A stretch of 46,861 nucleotides of DNA from Paracoccus lutimaris (GTDB taxonomy: Bacteria > Pseudomonadota > Alphaproteobacteria > Rhodobacterales > Rhodobacteraceae), in contig NZ_QPJL01000027.1 of the NCBI RefSeq assembly GCF_003337565.1, positions 1 through 46,861 of the forward strand, given 5' to 3'. The first letter of the stretch is position 1, and every line of letters starts with the position of its first letter. The notes below the pieces were generated by a model. That model did not search any database. It was not told the DNA's origin and worked only from the letters and a program-made list of their open reading frames with translations. Below are positions 33,478 through 41,657 of the stretch, piece after piece. A program made the position numbers and the translations under genes.

Positions 33478-34881
33478 ATGTCCCCCCCGAATATTCCCGG
33501 TTCGGCCGGCCTGCCGCATGTCGAGGCGCTGGCGGCGTTTTGCGCAGATCTTTCGCCCCATGCCCCGCCCGAGCGCGTGCGCCGGCGCGGCAAGCTGCAT
33601 CTGCTGGATACGCTGGGGGCGGCGCTGGCCGGGACCTGCTCGGCCGAGTTCCGCGCCGTGCGCGCCCTTGCCGCGTCCGGGGGGGCGGCACGGCTGCTGG
33701 CCACGGGGCAGCGGACCGGCGCGCGCGACGCGGCGCTGATCAACGGTGTCGCCGCGCATGTGTTCGAGCTGGACGATTCCGGCGGCTGCGACCATAGCGG
33801 CGCGGTGGTCCTGCCGGCGCTTCTGGCCGCGCTGGCCGGGATCGAAACGCCGGTCTCGGGCGGCGATTTCCTGTCGGCATGGCTTGCGGGCTATGAGGTC
33901 GGGCGGCGGGTGCTGGATGCCTCGGGCGGCTATGGCGCGCATAATGGCGCGGGCTGGCACTCGACAGGCACCTGCGGGGCGCTGGCGGCGGCGGCGGCGG
34001 TGGCGCGGCTGCGCGGCTATGACGCGGCGATGACCCGGCAGGCGGTGACGCTGGCGACCAGCTTTTCCTCGGGTCTGTGGGCCTTTATCCATGATGGCAG
34101 CCAGGCCAAGAAGATCCATGCCGGGCGCGCCGCAGAGGGCGGGCTTCTGGCCGCCGATCTGGTGCTTGCGGGAATTTCCGGCCCGTCACGGGTTTTCGAC
34201 GAGGTCTGGGGCGGCTTTCTGAAGACCTATACCGGCACCGCGGCGCCCGTCGCCTTGTCGCGCGATCTGGGCGCGGACTGGATGATCGAGCGCGCCTCGC
34301 TCAAGCCCTATGCCGCCTGCCGGGGCGCGCATTCGGCCATCGACGCGGTGCAGGACATGCTGGCGGCGACCGGGCGCGACGCCGCGCAGATCGCGGCCAT
34401 CGACCTGCGGCTGCCGCCATTCCTGATGGACATGTGCGGCGCCGCGAGGCTTGAGACGCTGGCCGGCGCGCAGATGAGCCTTGGCTATGCGCTGGCCGTG
34501 CAGCGCGTCTTTGGCCGGGTCGATCTGGCGCAATATGCCCTGGCCGCGCGCAATGATCCGCGCGTCACCGCCTGTCTCGCGCAGATCCGCTTTCACCCCG
34601 ATCCGGCCATGGAGCAGATGGGCGAGCCGGTAGTGACCATCACCTTTTCCGATGGCGGGTGCGAGACCGGGATGGTCCCGCGCGCCACCGGCTCGTCCGA
34701 GCGCCCGATGAGCGAAGCGGCGATCCGCGCCAAGTTCGACAGCCTTGCCGGCATGGCCTTGCCCGCGCCGCAGACGGCCCGTCTGGCCGATTTCGTGCTG
34801 GCGCTGGAGGGGCAGGGCGATTGCCGCGACCTGCCGGGGCTGCTGGTCTCGACCGCGCCCGAAGCGCCGCTCTTTGGCTGA
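33478..34881 (+). CDS. MmgE/PrpD family protein, possible dicarboxylate epimerase
   Basis: A 467-residue protein of the MmgE/PrpD family, which includes 2-methylcitrate dehydratase, cis-aconitate decarboxylase and iminodisuccinate epimerase. Motifs: LHLLDTLGAALAG, NGVAAHVFELDDSGG, GYEVGRRV, SFSSGLWAFIHDGSQAKKIH and LKPYAACRGAHSAID. I chose the ATG at 33478, where AGGA precedes it; a GTG at 33442 lies just after the binding-protein stop and is less likely. The HDGSQAKKIHAGRAA stretch is a family core. No prpB, prpC or methylcitrate gene is near. Its operon with an ArgH-type lyase recalls iminodisuccinate epimerase plus lyase, so that role is my preferred inference. Confidence 0.85.
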   Translation: MSPPNIPGSAGLPHVEALAAFCADLSPHAPPERVRRRGKLHLLDTLGAALAGTCSAEFRAVRALAASGGAARLLATGQRTGARDAALINGVAAHVFELDDSGGCDHSGAVVLPALLAALAGIETPVSGGDFLSAWLAGYEVGRRVLDASGGYGAHNGAGWHSTGTCGALAAAAAVARLRGYDAAMTRQAVTLATSFSSGLWAFIHDGSQAKKIHAGRAAEGGLLAADLVLAGISGPSRVFDEVWGGFLKTYTGTAAPVALSRDLGADWMIERASLKPYAACRGAHSAIDAVQDMLAATGRDAAQIAAIDLRLPPFLMDMCGAARLETLAGAQMSLGYALAVQRVFGRVDLAQYALAARNDPRVTACLAQIRFHPDPAMEQMGEPVVTITFSDGGCETGMVPRATGSSERPMSEAAIRAKFDSLAGMALPAPQTARLADFVLALEGQGDCRDLPGLLVSTAPEAPLFG

Positions 34882-34890
34882 GGACGCGCG

Positions 34891-35766
34891 ATGACGCATG
34901 ATCTGTCGCCCCGCCCGCTGAACCCCGCGCCGCCCGCGCCACGCTTTCCCTGGCCCGAGGGCAAGCGCAGCGCGCTTTTCATCGGCTTTGACGTCGATGC
35001 CGAAACCGCCTGGATCGGCAACCGGCCCGAGAATGTCGACCGCATGGTGACCACCTCGCATGGCGGCTACGACGCCCGCGTCGGCATCGCCAAGATATTG
35101 GAACTGCTGGACGATCTTGGTTTGAAGGCCACGTTCTTCATTCCCGGCTGGACCGCCGAGGCCCATACCGCCGCCTGCGAGCCCATCGCGGCCGCGGGGC
35201 ACGAGATCGCCCATCACGGCTATCTGCACAAATGCCCCGACCGCAACAGGCTGGATGAGGCGCGCGAGGAAATCGACCGTGGCCTAGCCGCGCTCAAGGC
35301 CCGGCTGGGGGTGCGCCCGGTCGGCTATCGCGCCCCTTCGGGTGAGAACTTCCCCGAGCTTCTGGCGCATCTGGCCGATCGCGGATTGCGCTATTCCAGC
35401 TCGTTTCGCGATGATATCCGGCCCTATCGCCACCTGCTTGCGGATGGCCGTCCCGGCCCGGTCGAGATCCCGGTGAACTATGCCTTTGACGACTGGAATT
35501 TCGGCATGACCAGCCGTCTTGATTCCCGCCCGATCTTTGGTCGCGACGCGATCCTGCCGCTGTGGCGCGAGGAATTCGCCATGACCCATGACTGGGGCGG
35601 GGTCACGACGCTGGTGCTGCATCCGCAGGTCTCGGGCCGGCCGATGCGTTGGGCCATCCTGCGCGATTTCCTGGCCGAGATCGCGGCGCGCGGCGATGTC
35701 TGGATCGCCACCGGCCGTCAGATACTGGAGCATTACGAAAGCTGCGAAAGCCGGGCCGCCGACTGA
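34891..35766 (+). CDS. Polysaccharide deacetylase-fold (CE4/imidase-like) hydrolase
   Basis: A 291-residue NodB-fold protein: metal and catalytic motifs FIGFDVDAETAW, TFFIPGWTAEAH, GHEIAHHGYLHKCP (His-Xaa3-His) and VGYRAPSGEN. There is no signal peptide, so it is cytosolic. That fits the PuuE/HpPgdA/cyclic-imidase branch better than a cell-wall deacetylase. Some members open cyclic imides such as succinimide. It begins 9 nt after the MmgE/PrpD stop and is the last gene of the operon, convergent with a LysR gene 16 nt away. The substrate is unknown; a cyclic imide of an amino-dicarboxylate would fit the neighbours. Confidence 0.82.
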   Translation: MTHDLSPRPLNPAPPAPRFPWPEGKRSALFIGFDVDAETAWIGNRPENVDRMVTTSHGGYDARVGIAKILELLDDLGLKATFFIPGWTAEAHTAACEPIAAAGHEIAHHGYLHKCPDRNRLDEAREEIDRGLAALKARLGVRPVGYRAPSGENFPELLAHLADRGLRYSSSFRDDIRPYRHLLADGRPGPVEIPVNYAFDDWNFGMTSRLDSRPIFGRDAILPLWREEFAMTHDWGGVTTLVLHPQVSGRPMRWAILRDFLAEIAARGDVWIATGRQILEHYESCESRAAD

Positions 35767-35782
35767 AACGCCGCCGCGCCAG

Positions 35783-36751
35783 CTATTGCGCGGCCAGCTG
35801 GTCCAGCAGCAGCGCCCGCAGCCAGGCGACGGAAGGATGGGCGCCATAGGTGTTGTGCGACAGCATGTCGATCTGCGTCGGCGGTCGGGGATAAGGGCTG
35901 TCAAAAAGCGCAAGGTCATAGGTATCGCGGTAGGTCTGCGCGACGCTGCGCGGCACCAGCGCGACCATGTCGGTCGCCGCCACCAGCGGCGGCGCGGCCA
36001 GGATCAGCGGCACCGTGGCGCCGACCTGCCGGCTTAGCCCCGCCTCCCGCAAGAGCCCCTCAAGATGCGTCGGATCGCTGGTCACGAAGGCGCGCTCCAG
36101 CCCTTCCTGATCCTGCATGGCCGCCGCGTCGGGCATGGCCCGGCCCGACAGCAGGATGTCGACATGCGGATAGCGCCCCAGCGTGTCGAGGGTCAGCGGC
36201 GACGAGGCCGCCGGATGCCCCCGGCGCATGATCCAGACCATTTCGACCCCGATCAGCGGTTCGCGCCGGTACCGGGCGGGGATGCGGCCAAAAGCCCCGA
36301 CGACCAGATGCAATGTGCCCCGGTCCAGTTCCTCGACCAGGTTGAGGTCGTTGAACATGCGCAGCCACAGCCGGATCTGGGGCGCCTCCTGCCGGATGCG
36401 GGCCATGACGCGCGGAAACAGCCCGCCGATATAGAAATCCGAGGTCGCCACGACGAAGGTCATTTCGCTGGTCGACGGATCGAAACGCGGCGCCGACAGC
36501 GCGGTCGCGATCTCGACCAGCGCCGCGCGCAGCGGACGCGCCAGCTCCATCGCGCGGGGCGTCGGATGCATGCCTTGGGGGCCGCGCACGAACAGCTCGT
36601 CCGCGAGCAGCAGCCGAAGCTTGGCCAGCGCATGGCTGACCGCCGACTGGCTCAGCCCCAGCCGGTCGCCGGCCCGGGTCACGCTGCGTTCCTCCAGAAG
36701 GGCGTCGAAGACGCGGATCAGGTTCAGATCGATGCCATGAATGTTGTTCAT
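35783..36751 (-). CDS. LysR-family transcriptional regulator (NodD/LinR-like)
   Basis: A 322-residue LysR protein starting MNNIHGIDLNLIRVFDALLE, with the helix-turn-helix RSVTRAGDRLGLSQSAVSHA and FVRGPQGMHPTPRA. The effector domain begins EMTFVVATSDFYIG, like NodD/LinR/DntR-type regulators of aromatic or drug-exporter genes. It diverges from the EmrAB genes with a 108-bp gap carrying an inverted repeat at 36754-36778, which points to control of that pump and of itself. It also converges with the deacetylase gene. The inducer is unknown. Confidence 0.92.
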   Translation of the reverse strand: MNNIHGIDLNLIRVFDALLEERSVTRAGDRLGLSQSAVSHALAKLRLLLADELFVRGPQGMHPTPRAMELARPLRAALVEIATALSAPRFDPSTSEMTFVVATSDFYIGGLFPRVMARIRQEAPQIRLWLRMFNDLNLVEELDRGTLHLVVGAFGRIPARYRREPLIGVEMVWIMRRGHPAASSPLTLDTLGRYPHVDILLSGRAMPDAAAMQDQEGLERAFVTSDPTHLEGLLREAGLSRQVGATVPLILAAPPLVAATDMVALVPRSVAQTYRDTYDLALFDSPYPRPPTQIDMLSHNTYGAHPSVAWLRALLLDQLAAQ

Positions 36752-36753
36752 GT

Positions 36754-36778
36754 TTCAAATGATACCAATTCATTTCAA
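36754..36778. promoter_or_regulatory. Candidate LysR operator between lysR and emrA
   Basis: TTCAAATGA and TCATTTCAA form a 9-bp inverted repeat (8 of 9 pairs) around TACCAAT, directly upstream of the LysR start and 82 bp before the EmrA start. The region is AT-rich in GC-rich DNA, as expected for an autoregulated LysR-type divergent promoter. Confidence 0.5.
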
Positions 36779-36859
36779 TCATGTGAAGCGCCGGCCTATA
36801 TCGGGGCCAACAGCGGCCCCCGCGCCGCCCCTTCACCGCCGTTTCAAGGAGCCGATCCA

Positions 36860-38008
36860 ATGAGCAAGCCGGTTGTCCAGTTCAAACCCAAGGCCGAGAC
36901 CGTCGCGCCGCAGATGCCCGGCAAAAAGCCGCGCCGGCGTACCCTTCTGACCCTTGCCCGGGCTTCGGTGATCGTGGCCGGGATCGGGCTTGCGGTGGTG
37001 GTGCCGCTGGGCTGGGGCAGCTGGGTCGCCGGGCTGACCAACCAGACCACCGACAATGCCACGCTGCGCGCCGATACCACCCCGGTCAGCGCCGAGGTTG
37101 CGGGCCGCGTCACGCGGCTGCTGGTCGCCGATTATCAAGAGGTCCGGGCCGGAGATCTGCTGATGCAGATCGACCCGACCGAATATCAGGCGCGTGTCGA
37201 TCAGGCCCGTGCCGGTGTGGCCGCCGCCGGTGCCGCGATCCACAATATCGAAAGCCAGATCGCGCTGCAGCATCGGGTGATCGAGCAGGCCGAGGCCGGT
37301 CTGGCCGCGCTGCAGGCCGACCGCGAGCGCATCGAAAGCGAGAACCAGCGCCAGACGACGCTGAAGCAGGGCGGCTGGGCCAGCGGCCAGAAGCTTGAGG
37401 CGGCGGTTGCCGACATGAAGCGGATCGAGGCCACCATCATCGAGCAGCAGGCCGAAATCGCCGCCCGGCGCGAACAGCTGAACGTGCTGGCCACCCAGTC
37501 CGAACAGGCCGGGGCCGAGCTGAACAGCCGCGAGGCGGCGCTGACGCTGGCGCGGATCGATCTGGACCGCACCCGCATCACCGCGCCCATTGATGGCGTC
37601 GTCGGAACCAGCGGCGTGCGCGAGGGGCAATATGTCCGCGCCGGCGCGCAGCTGGTTTCCGTCGTGCCGATGACGCAGCTATACGTGACCGCGAACTTCA
37701 AGGAGACGCAGCTGGCGAAGGTTCGGCCCGGTCAGGCCGTCAGCCTGCGCATCGACACCTTTCCCGGCGAAGTGCTGACCGGCCATGTCGAGCGGCTTTC
37801 GCCCGCGACCGGATCGGTCTTCAGCCTGCTGCCGGCCGACAATGCCACCGGCAATTTCACCAAGATCGCGCAGCGCATCAGCGTCCGCATCGCACTGGAC
37901 GATCAGACCGCGCTTGCGGGGCTGCTGCGTCCCGGCATGTCGGTCGAGGCCACCGTGCATACCGATCGCGAGGCGGCCGGTGCCGGCAGGCTGGCGGCGG
38001 TCAGATAA
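36860..38008 (+). CDS. emrA: EmrA/HlyD-type membrane fusion protein
   Basis: A 382-residue adaptor with one N-terminal transmembrane helix (about residues 33-56, VIVAGIGLAVVVPLGWGSWV). A biotinyl-lipoyl segment follows (TTDNATLRADTTPVSAEVAG, VTRLLVADYQEVRAGDLL), then a long coiled-coil hairpin (residues about 105-225) and the second lipoyl half TRITAPIDGVVGTSGVREG. It spans the periplasm and links an inner-membrane EmrB pump to an outer-membrane channel. The ATG at 36860 has AAGGAG upstream. The EmrB gene begins 54 nt downstream, and a divergent LysR gene probably controls both. Confidence 0.9.
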   Translation: MSKPVVQFKPKAETVAPQMPGKKPRRRTLLTLARASVIVAGIGLAVVVPLGWGSWVAGLTNQTTDNATLRADTTPVSAEVAGRVTRLLVADYQEVRAGDLLMQIDPTEYQARVDQARAGVAAAGAAIHNIESQIALQHRVIEQAEAGLAALQADRERIESENQRQTTLKQGGWASGQKLEAAVADMKRIEATIIEQQAEIAARREQLNVLATQSEQAGAELNSREAALTLARIDLDRTRITAPIDGVVGTSGVREGQYVRAGAQLVSVVPMTQLYVTANFKETQLAKVRPGQAVSLRIDTFPGEVLTGHVERLSPATGSVFSLLPADNATGNFTKIAQRISVRIALDDQTALAGLLRPGMSVEATVHTDREAAGAGRLAAVR

Positions 38009-38062
38009 CCCGAAACCGCCACCTGTCCGCGAGGCAGGCGACGCCGGAAAGGAGCATATCCC

Positions 38063-39646
38063 ATGTCCATGACAAGCGCTGCCGCCGCGACCCCGGCGGC
38101 CCCTCGGGTCATGCTGCCCGATCTGCGCGCCCTGATCGGGGTCGGCGCGGTGCTTCTGGGCACGCTGACCTCGTTGCTCAATTCGCGGCTGACCGATATC
38201 GGGCTGGCCGATATTCGCGGCGCGCTTGGCGTCGGTATGGACGAGGCCAGCTGGCTGACCACAGCCTATGTCGTGGCCGAGGTCGCGGCAATCCCCTCGG
38301 CGGTCTGGCTGCGCTCGATCCTGTCGCCGGCGCGCGGTGTGCTGATCGGGGCGCTGATCTTTACCGTCGCCTCGTTTCTGGCACCCTTCAGTCCGAACCT
38401 GCAGGTGCTGATCGCCTTTCAGGCGGTGCGCGGTCTCAGCGCCGGGATCCTGATGCCGATGGCCTATGCGGTGGTCATGCGCCACATGCCGCAGCCGCTG
38501 CGGCTTTATGCGCTGTCCTTTTATGCGCTGGTCTCGTCGTTGACCCCGGCGGTCGCGGCCAGCATCGAGGGCTGGGTGATGTTCCACCTGTCATGGGAAT
38601 ACCTGTTCTGGATCAACGTCATCCCGGGCAGCCTGACCCTGCTGGCCGGTGCTTATGGCCTGGCCAATGATCCGATCCGGTTCCTGCGTTTTCGCCGCCA
38701 TGACGGCTTTGGACTGCTGGCGCTGTCGCTGGGCCTCGCGGCGCTGGTCACCGCGCTGGATCAGGGCAACCGGCTGGACTGGCTGGGTTCGGGGCTGATC
38801 CTGGGGCTGCTTGCCTCGGCGGGGTTCCTGCTGGGGATCTATCTGGTCCATGCGCTGCGCCATCCCGATCCGGTGGTCAGTCCGCGCCTGCTCATGCGCG
38901 ACAATATCGGGCTGAGCCTGCTGCTGATGTTCGTGACGCGCATCGGATTGATGAGCTCGGCCTGGCTGATCCCGCAATACCTGATCCGCATCCAGGGGTT
39001 TCGGGCGCTGGAAAGCGGCACCGTGTTCTGGGTGGCGGCGCTGCCGCAACTGGTGCTGACGCCGATGGTGGCATGGCTGGTCTATCGGCTTGACCCGCGT
39101 AATCTGGTGGCCTTCGGCCTGCTGCTGTTCGCCGCCGGCACGCTGATGCTGACCGATCTGACGCATCTGTGGACCGGCCAGCAGCTTCTGCCGGCGCTGC
39201 TGGTGCAATCGGTTGCCGCGCCCTTCATTGCTGTGCCGCTGATGGTGCTGATCACCGAGGAAATCACCCTGCGCGAAATCCCCTGGATCGCCTCGCTGGT
39301 GCATATCACTCGCACGGTCGCCTCGGCGGTCGGGCTGGCGCTGGTCGCCACCCTGACCCGCAAGCAGGAGCAGCTGCATTCCGCGCTGCTGGGGCTGCAT
39401 GTCGAAAGCGGCTCGGCCGCGGTGCAGGCGCGGATCGAGGCCACCGCCGCCGGGCTGGAGGCGCAGACAACCGATCCGGTCCGCGCCGCCGAGCAGGCCA
39501 CTGCCATGCTGGCCGGCACCGTCCAGCGCGAGGCATTCGTGCTGGCCTATGCCGACATGTTCCTGGTTCTGGGGGTGATGCTGGCGCTGGCGGCGCTGGC
39601 GACATTGTTCATGTATCGCCCGAAACTGCCGGGAAAACTCCTTTAG
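38063..39646 (+). CDS. emrB: EmrB/QacA (DHA2) drug exporter
   Basis: A 527-residue major facilitator with about 14 helices, the DHA2 size. It begins at LIGVGAVLLGTLTSLLNSRL, with the first-helix region LNSRLTDIGLADIRGALGVG and motif C-like AVRGLSAGILMPMAYAVV. The canonical motif with an acidic residue after TM1 is partly altered (SRLTDIGL where many EmrB proteins have LDxTIVNVAL). A proton antiporter that exports drugs or toxic organics together with the EmrA-type adaptor upstream. The 3' end is followed by a strong bidirectional hairpin. Confidence 0.9.
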   Translation: MSMTSAAAATPAAPRVMLPDLRALIGVGAVLLGTLTSLLNSRLTDIGLADIRGALGVGMDEASWLTTAYVVAEVAAIPSAVWLRSILSPARGVLIGALIFTVASFLAPFSPNLQVLIAFQAVRGLSAGILMPMAYAVVMRHMPQPLRLYALSFYALVSSLTPAVAASIEGWVMFHLSWEYLFWINVIPGSLTLLAGAYGLANDPIRFLRFRRHDGFGLLALSLGLAALVTALDQGNRLDWLGSGLILGLLASAGFLLGIYLVHALRHPDPVVSPRLLMRDNIGLSLLLMFVTRIGLMSSAWLIPQYLIRIQGFRALESGTVFWVAALPQLVLTPMVAWLVYRLDPRNLVAFGLLLFAAGTLMLTDLTHLWTGQQLLPALLVQSVAAPFIAVPLMVLITEEITLREIPWIASLVHITRTVASAVGLALVATLTRKQEQLHSALLGLHVESGSAAVQARIEATAAGLEAQTTDPVRAAEQATAMLAGTVQREAFVLAYADMFLVLGVMLALAALATLFMYRPKLPGKLL

Positions 39647-39650
39647 GTGC

Positions 39651-39681
39651 CGGGCCCGCGTCCGATCCGGTCGCGGGCCCG
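39651..39681. terminator. Bidirectional terminator hairpin after emrB
   Basis: CGGGCCCGCG and CGCGGGCCCG form a perfect 10-bp stem with an 11-nt loop in the 42-bp gap between convergent emrB and the isochorismatase-like gene. No T-run is evident; the position strongly suggests a terminator. Confidence 0.6.
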
Positions 39682-39688
39682 CCCGATC

Positions 39689-40330
39689 CTATTCGTTGCG
39701 GTCGTATGAGAACTGGATCCCCGCCGTGCCGCCGGTCTTGATGAACAGGTCCATGAAGGCCGGCACGGTGTCGGCGCGCTTCCAGTCGCGCTGCAATTCG
39801 CAGAACAGCTGGGGCACGCTGATCATCCTGCCGCCCGCCTGCTCGATCCGGCGCAGCGCGGCCTCATGCGCGGCGAGCGAGGTGCCGCCGACGGCATCGA
39901 CGGGAACATAGACCTCATAGCCCTCGCGCAGCGCGTCCAGCGCCGGGAAGGTCAGGCAGGCTTCGGTCCAGAGCGCGGTCATGATCAGCTTCTTGCGGCC
40001 CGCATCCTTGATCGCCTGCCGGAATTCGACATCCTCCCAGGAATTGATCGTGGTGCGGTCATAGGTCGGATAGCCTTGCAGCGCCTTGCGCACCTGCGGG
40101 ATCGGCGGTTTGTTCAGCCCGGTCTTGACGTTCACGGTCGAATGGATGATCGGCAGCCCATATTCGACCGCGGCCCGCGAACAGCCCACGATATGGTTGA
40201 TCAGCAACTGCCGGTCCATCGAGGCGATCGAGTTCACCTGAACGGGCTGGTAGTCGATGATGACGAAGGCCGCGTTTTGCGGCGTCAGCAGGTCGTCGGA
40301 AATCGGATCGCGGATCGGTTCACTGGTCAT
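39689..40330 (-). CDS. Isochorismatase-family (YcaC-like) hydrolase
   Basis: A 213-residue cysteine hydrolase. Motifs: NAAFVIIDYQPVQVNSI (catalytic Asp), the lysine region INSWEDVEFRQAIKDAGRKK and LIMTALWTEACLTFPALDA with the nucleophilic cysteine. The length and the DYQPVQVN signature match YcaC-like proteins, often predicted amidases of unknown substrate. GGAGGC precedes the ATG. It converges with the EmrAB operon and stands alone; a role in detoxification alongside the exporter is only a guess. Confidence in the fold is high, in the reaction low. Confidence 0.9.
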   Translation of the reverse strand: MTSEPIRDPISDDLLTPQNAAFVIIDYQPVQVNSIASMDRQLLINHIVGCSRAAVEYGLPIIHSTVNVKTGLNKPPIPQVRKALQGYPTYDRTTINSWEDVEFRQAIKDAGRKKLIMTALWTEACLTFPALDALREGYEVYVPVDAVGGTSLAAHEAALRRIEQAGGRMISVPQLFCELQRDWKRADTVPAFMDLFIKTGGTAGIQFSYDRNE

Positions 40331-40477
40331 GACAGCCTCCTGGGCAAGATGGTGGACGGGTCGGGAACGGGACTAGGCCCGACTTTCGATCCTGTCATTC
40401 CACCGATATTTGCGTCAATCACCGGTCGCGCCCGTCAGGATGCCGCGCGGGGCGCGCGGGCAGGGGGCGCGGATGCG

Positions 40478-41353
40478 CTAAGGCGTGATGAACTCGACGC
40501 CGGGAAGGGCGGCGATCTCGGCGATGTCCGCGTCATATTGGGCGGTGATGCGATCGACCAGCGCCTGATTCCAGCCGGGCATGTCCACCACCGTCTCGAT
40601 CTGCTCGGGCAGCGCGTATTTCTGCAAGGCGGCGGCAAAGATCCTGCGGCGGCTTTCGATGGTCAGGCGCTGTTCCTGTGCCATGGCGTCGCGGATCATC
40701 TGGATGCCGTCCGGGTGCAGGATATCGCCAAGGATCTGCAATCCGGCCTTCAGCGGCACGTCATTGGGCATGGTGGCGATGCGGCGCACGACCTCGGGCC
40801 AGATCAGCGAGGTATCCTCGTGGCACCACACGACGATGCGGCGCCCGGGAACGGCCGCAAGGACGCGCCGGATCATCGGTGCCCAGCGAAGGCTTGCCGG
40901 GTCGATCCCGCTCATCAGCTCGTCATAGCTGCCGCTGCCTTCCTGCGACAGGACGAAGGGGATCAGCGTCGCCGGGTTCTTCATCGCCAGGAAAAACTCG
41001 ATCTCGGCGCTGGGGAACAGGTTGGCCACCGACGCCATCTTGGCGCCGGCGCTGGCATATAGCCCGTCATGCGAAATGGCGCGCCGGGCCCGCCCCAGGA
41101 ATGTCGGTGTGCTGCAGATGACCCGGCGCGGATTGTCGGAATCCAGCACCGCATCCAGCATGACCTGTTCCATCTCGGGGGTGGCCGGGCTGCCGCGCAG
41201 CGAAGCCAGCGCCTGGTTGAATATCTCGCGGTGACGGTTCGGGGTCACCGGCTCGATCCCGTTGCGCAAGAGCCAGTCGCGATTGTGCAGCAGGGTCTTG
41301 ACCATGCGGTAAAGGTCTGTGCCGTGGACACCGCAATGAAAGACGATCTGCAT
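40478..41353 (-). CDS. Uncharacterised protein, remote sulfotransferase-like
   Basis: A 291-residue protein of unknown function. It begins MQIVFHCGVHGTDLYRMVKT and continues LLRNGIEPVTPNRHREIFNQ. The pattern of a short beta-strand, then H-x-G-x-H, then a helix followed by L-x-x-GI resembles the N-terminus of Rhodobacterales sulfotransferase-like proteins (HIGxHKTGT...), but the PAPS-binding Lys-Thr-Gly-Thr residues are replaced by GVHGTD. It is therefore probably not a standard sulfotransferase. It diverges from the solo LuxR gene with a 304-bp AT-rich gap, suggesting shared regulation. AGGAG precedes the ATG at 41353. The gene looks intact with normal codon use. Confidence 0.7.
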   Translation of the reverse strand: MQIVFHCGVHGTDLYRMVKTLLHNRDWLLRNGIEPVTPNRHREIFNQALASLRGSPATPEMEQVMLDAVLDSDNPRRVICSTPTFLGRARRAISHDGLYASAGAKMASVANLFPSAEIEFFLAMKNPATLIPFVLSQEGSGSYDELMSGIDPASLRWAPMIRRVLAAVPGRRIVVWCHEDTSLIWPEVVRRIATMPNDVPLKAGLQILGDILHPDGIQMIRDAMAQEQRLTIESRRRIFAAALQKYALPEQIETVVDMPGWNQALVDRITAQYDADIAEIAALPGVEFITP

Positions 41354-41657
41354 CAGCAACAACTCCTGGCTGGTTCGCGGCGTACAGTATCGATCAATCG
41401 GGGCCAGGAAAACCTCCTGGTTGCAGCGGTTTTAAGGCGATCCGGCGGCAGTTCCGGGAATGCAACGGTGCGGAATCCGTGCAGGCAAGTTTCTTTAAGA
41501 TATTGTTTATTAACTAATATTAATATTAAAAACATCATCCCGGCAGAGTTGCCGTTAGGGCAATGTTGAACGGTCCGAAAAACGAAGTAAGAATATTTCA
41601 ATTGTTGTCGAGCTATCGTAACTTTATCAATACCCATCGCGCGACACGGCAGGACGC
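41354..41657. promoter_or_regulatory. AT-rich divergent control region of luxR
   Basis: This 304-bp gap has no gene. Its centre (about 41490-41545) is strikingly AT-rich for this genome (TTTATTAACTAATATTAATA) and is followed by the inverted repeat TTGCC-GTTAG-GGCAA at 41549-41563. It lies between the unknown gene (minus) and luxR (plus), so it should contain both promoters. The palindrome is a possible regulator site; no classical 20-bp lux box is evident. Confidence 0.5.

Noticed and set aside
41354..41657. Classical lux box
   Set aside because: Only a 5-bp inverted repeat with a 5-bp spacer is present; no 18-20-bp acyl-homoserine-lactone-type box was found and no luxI is nearby.
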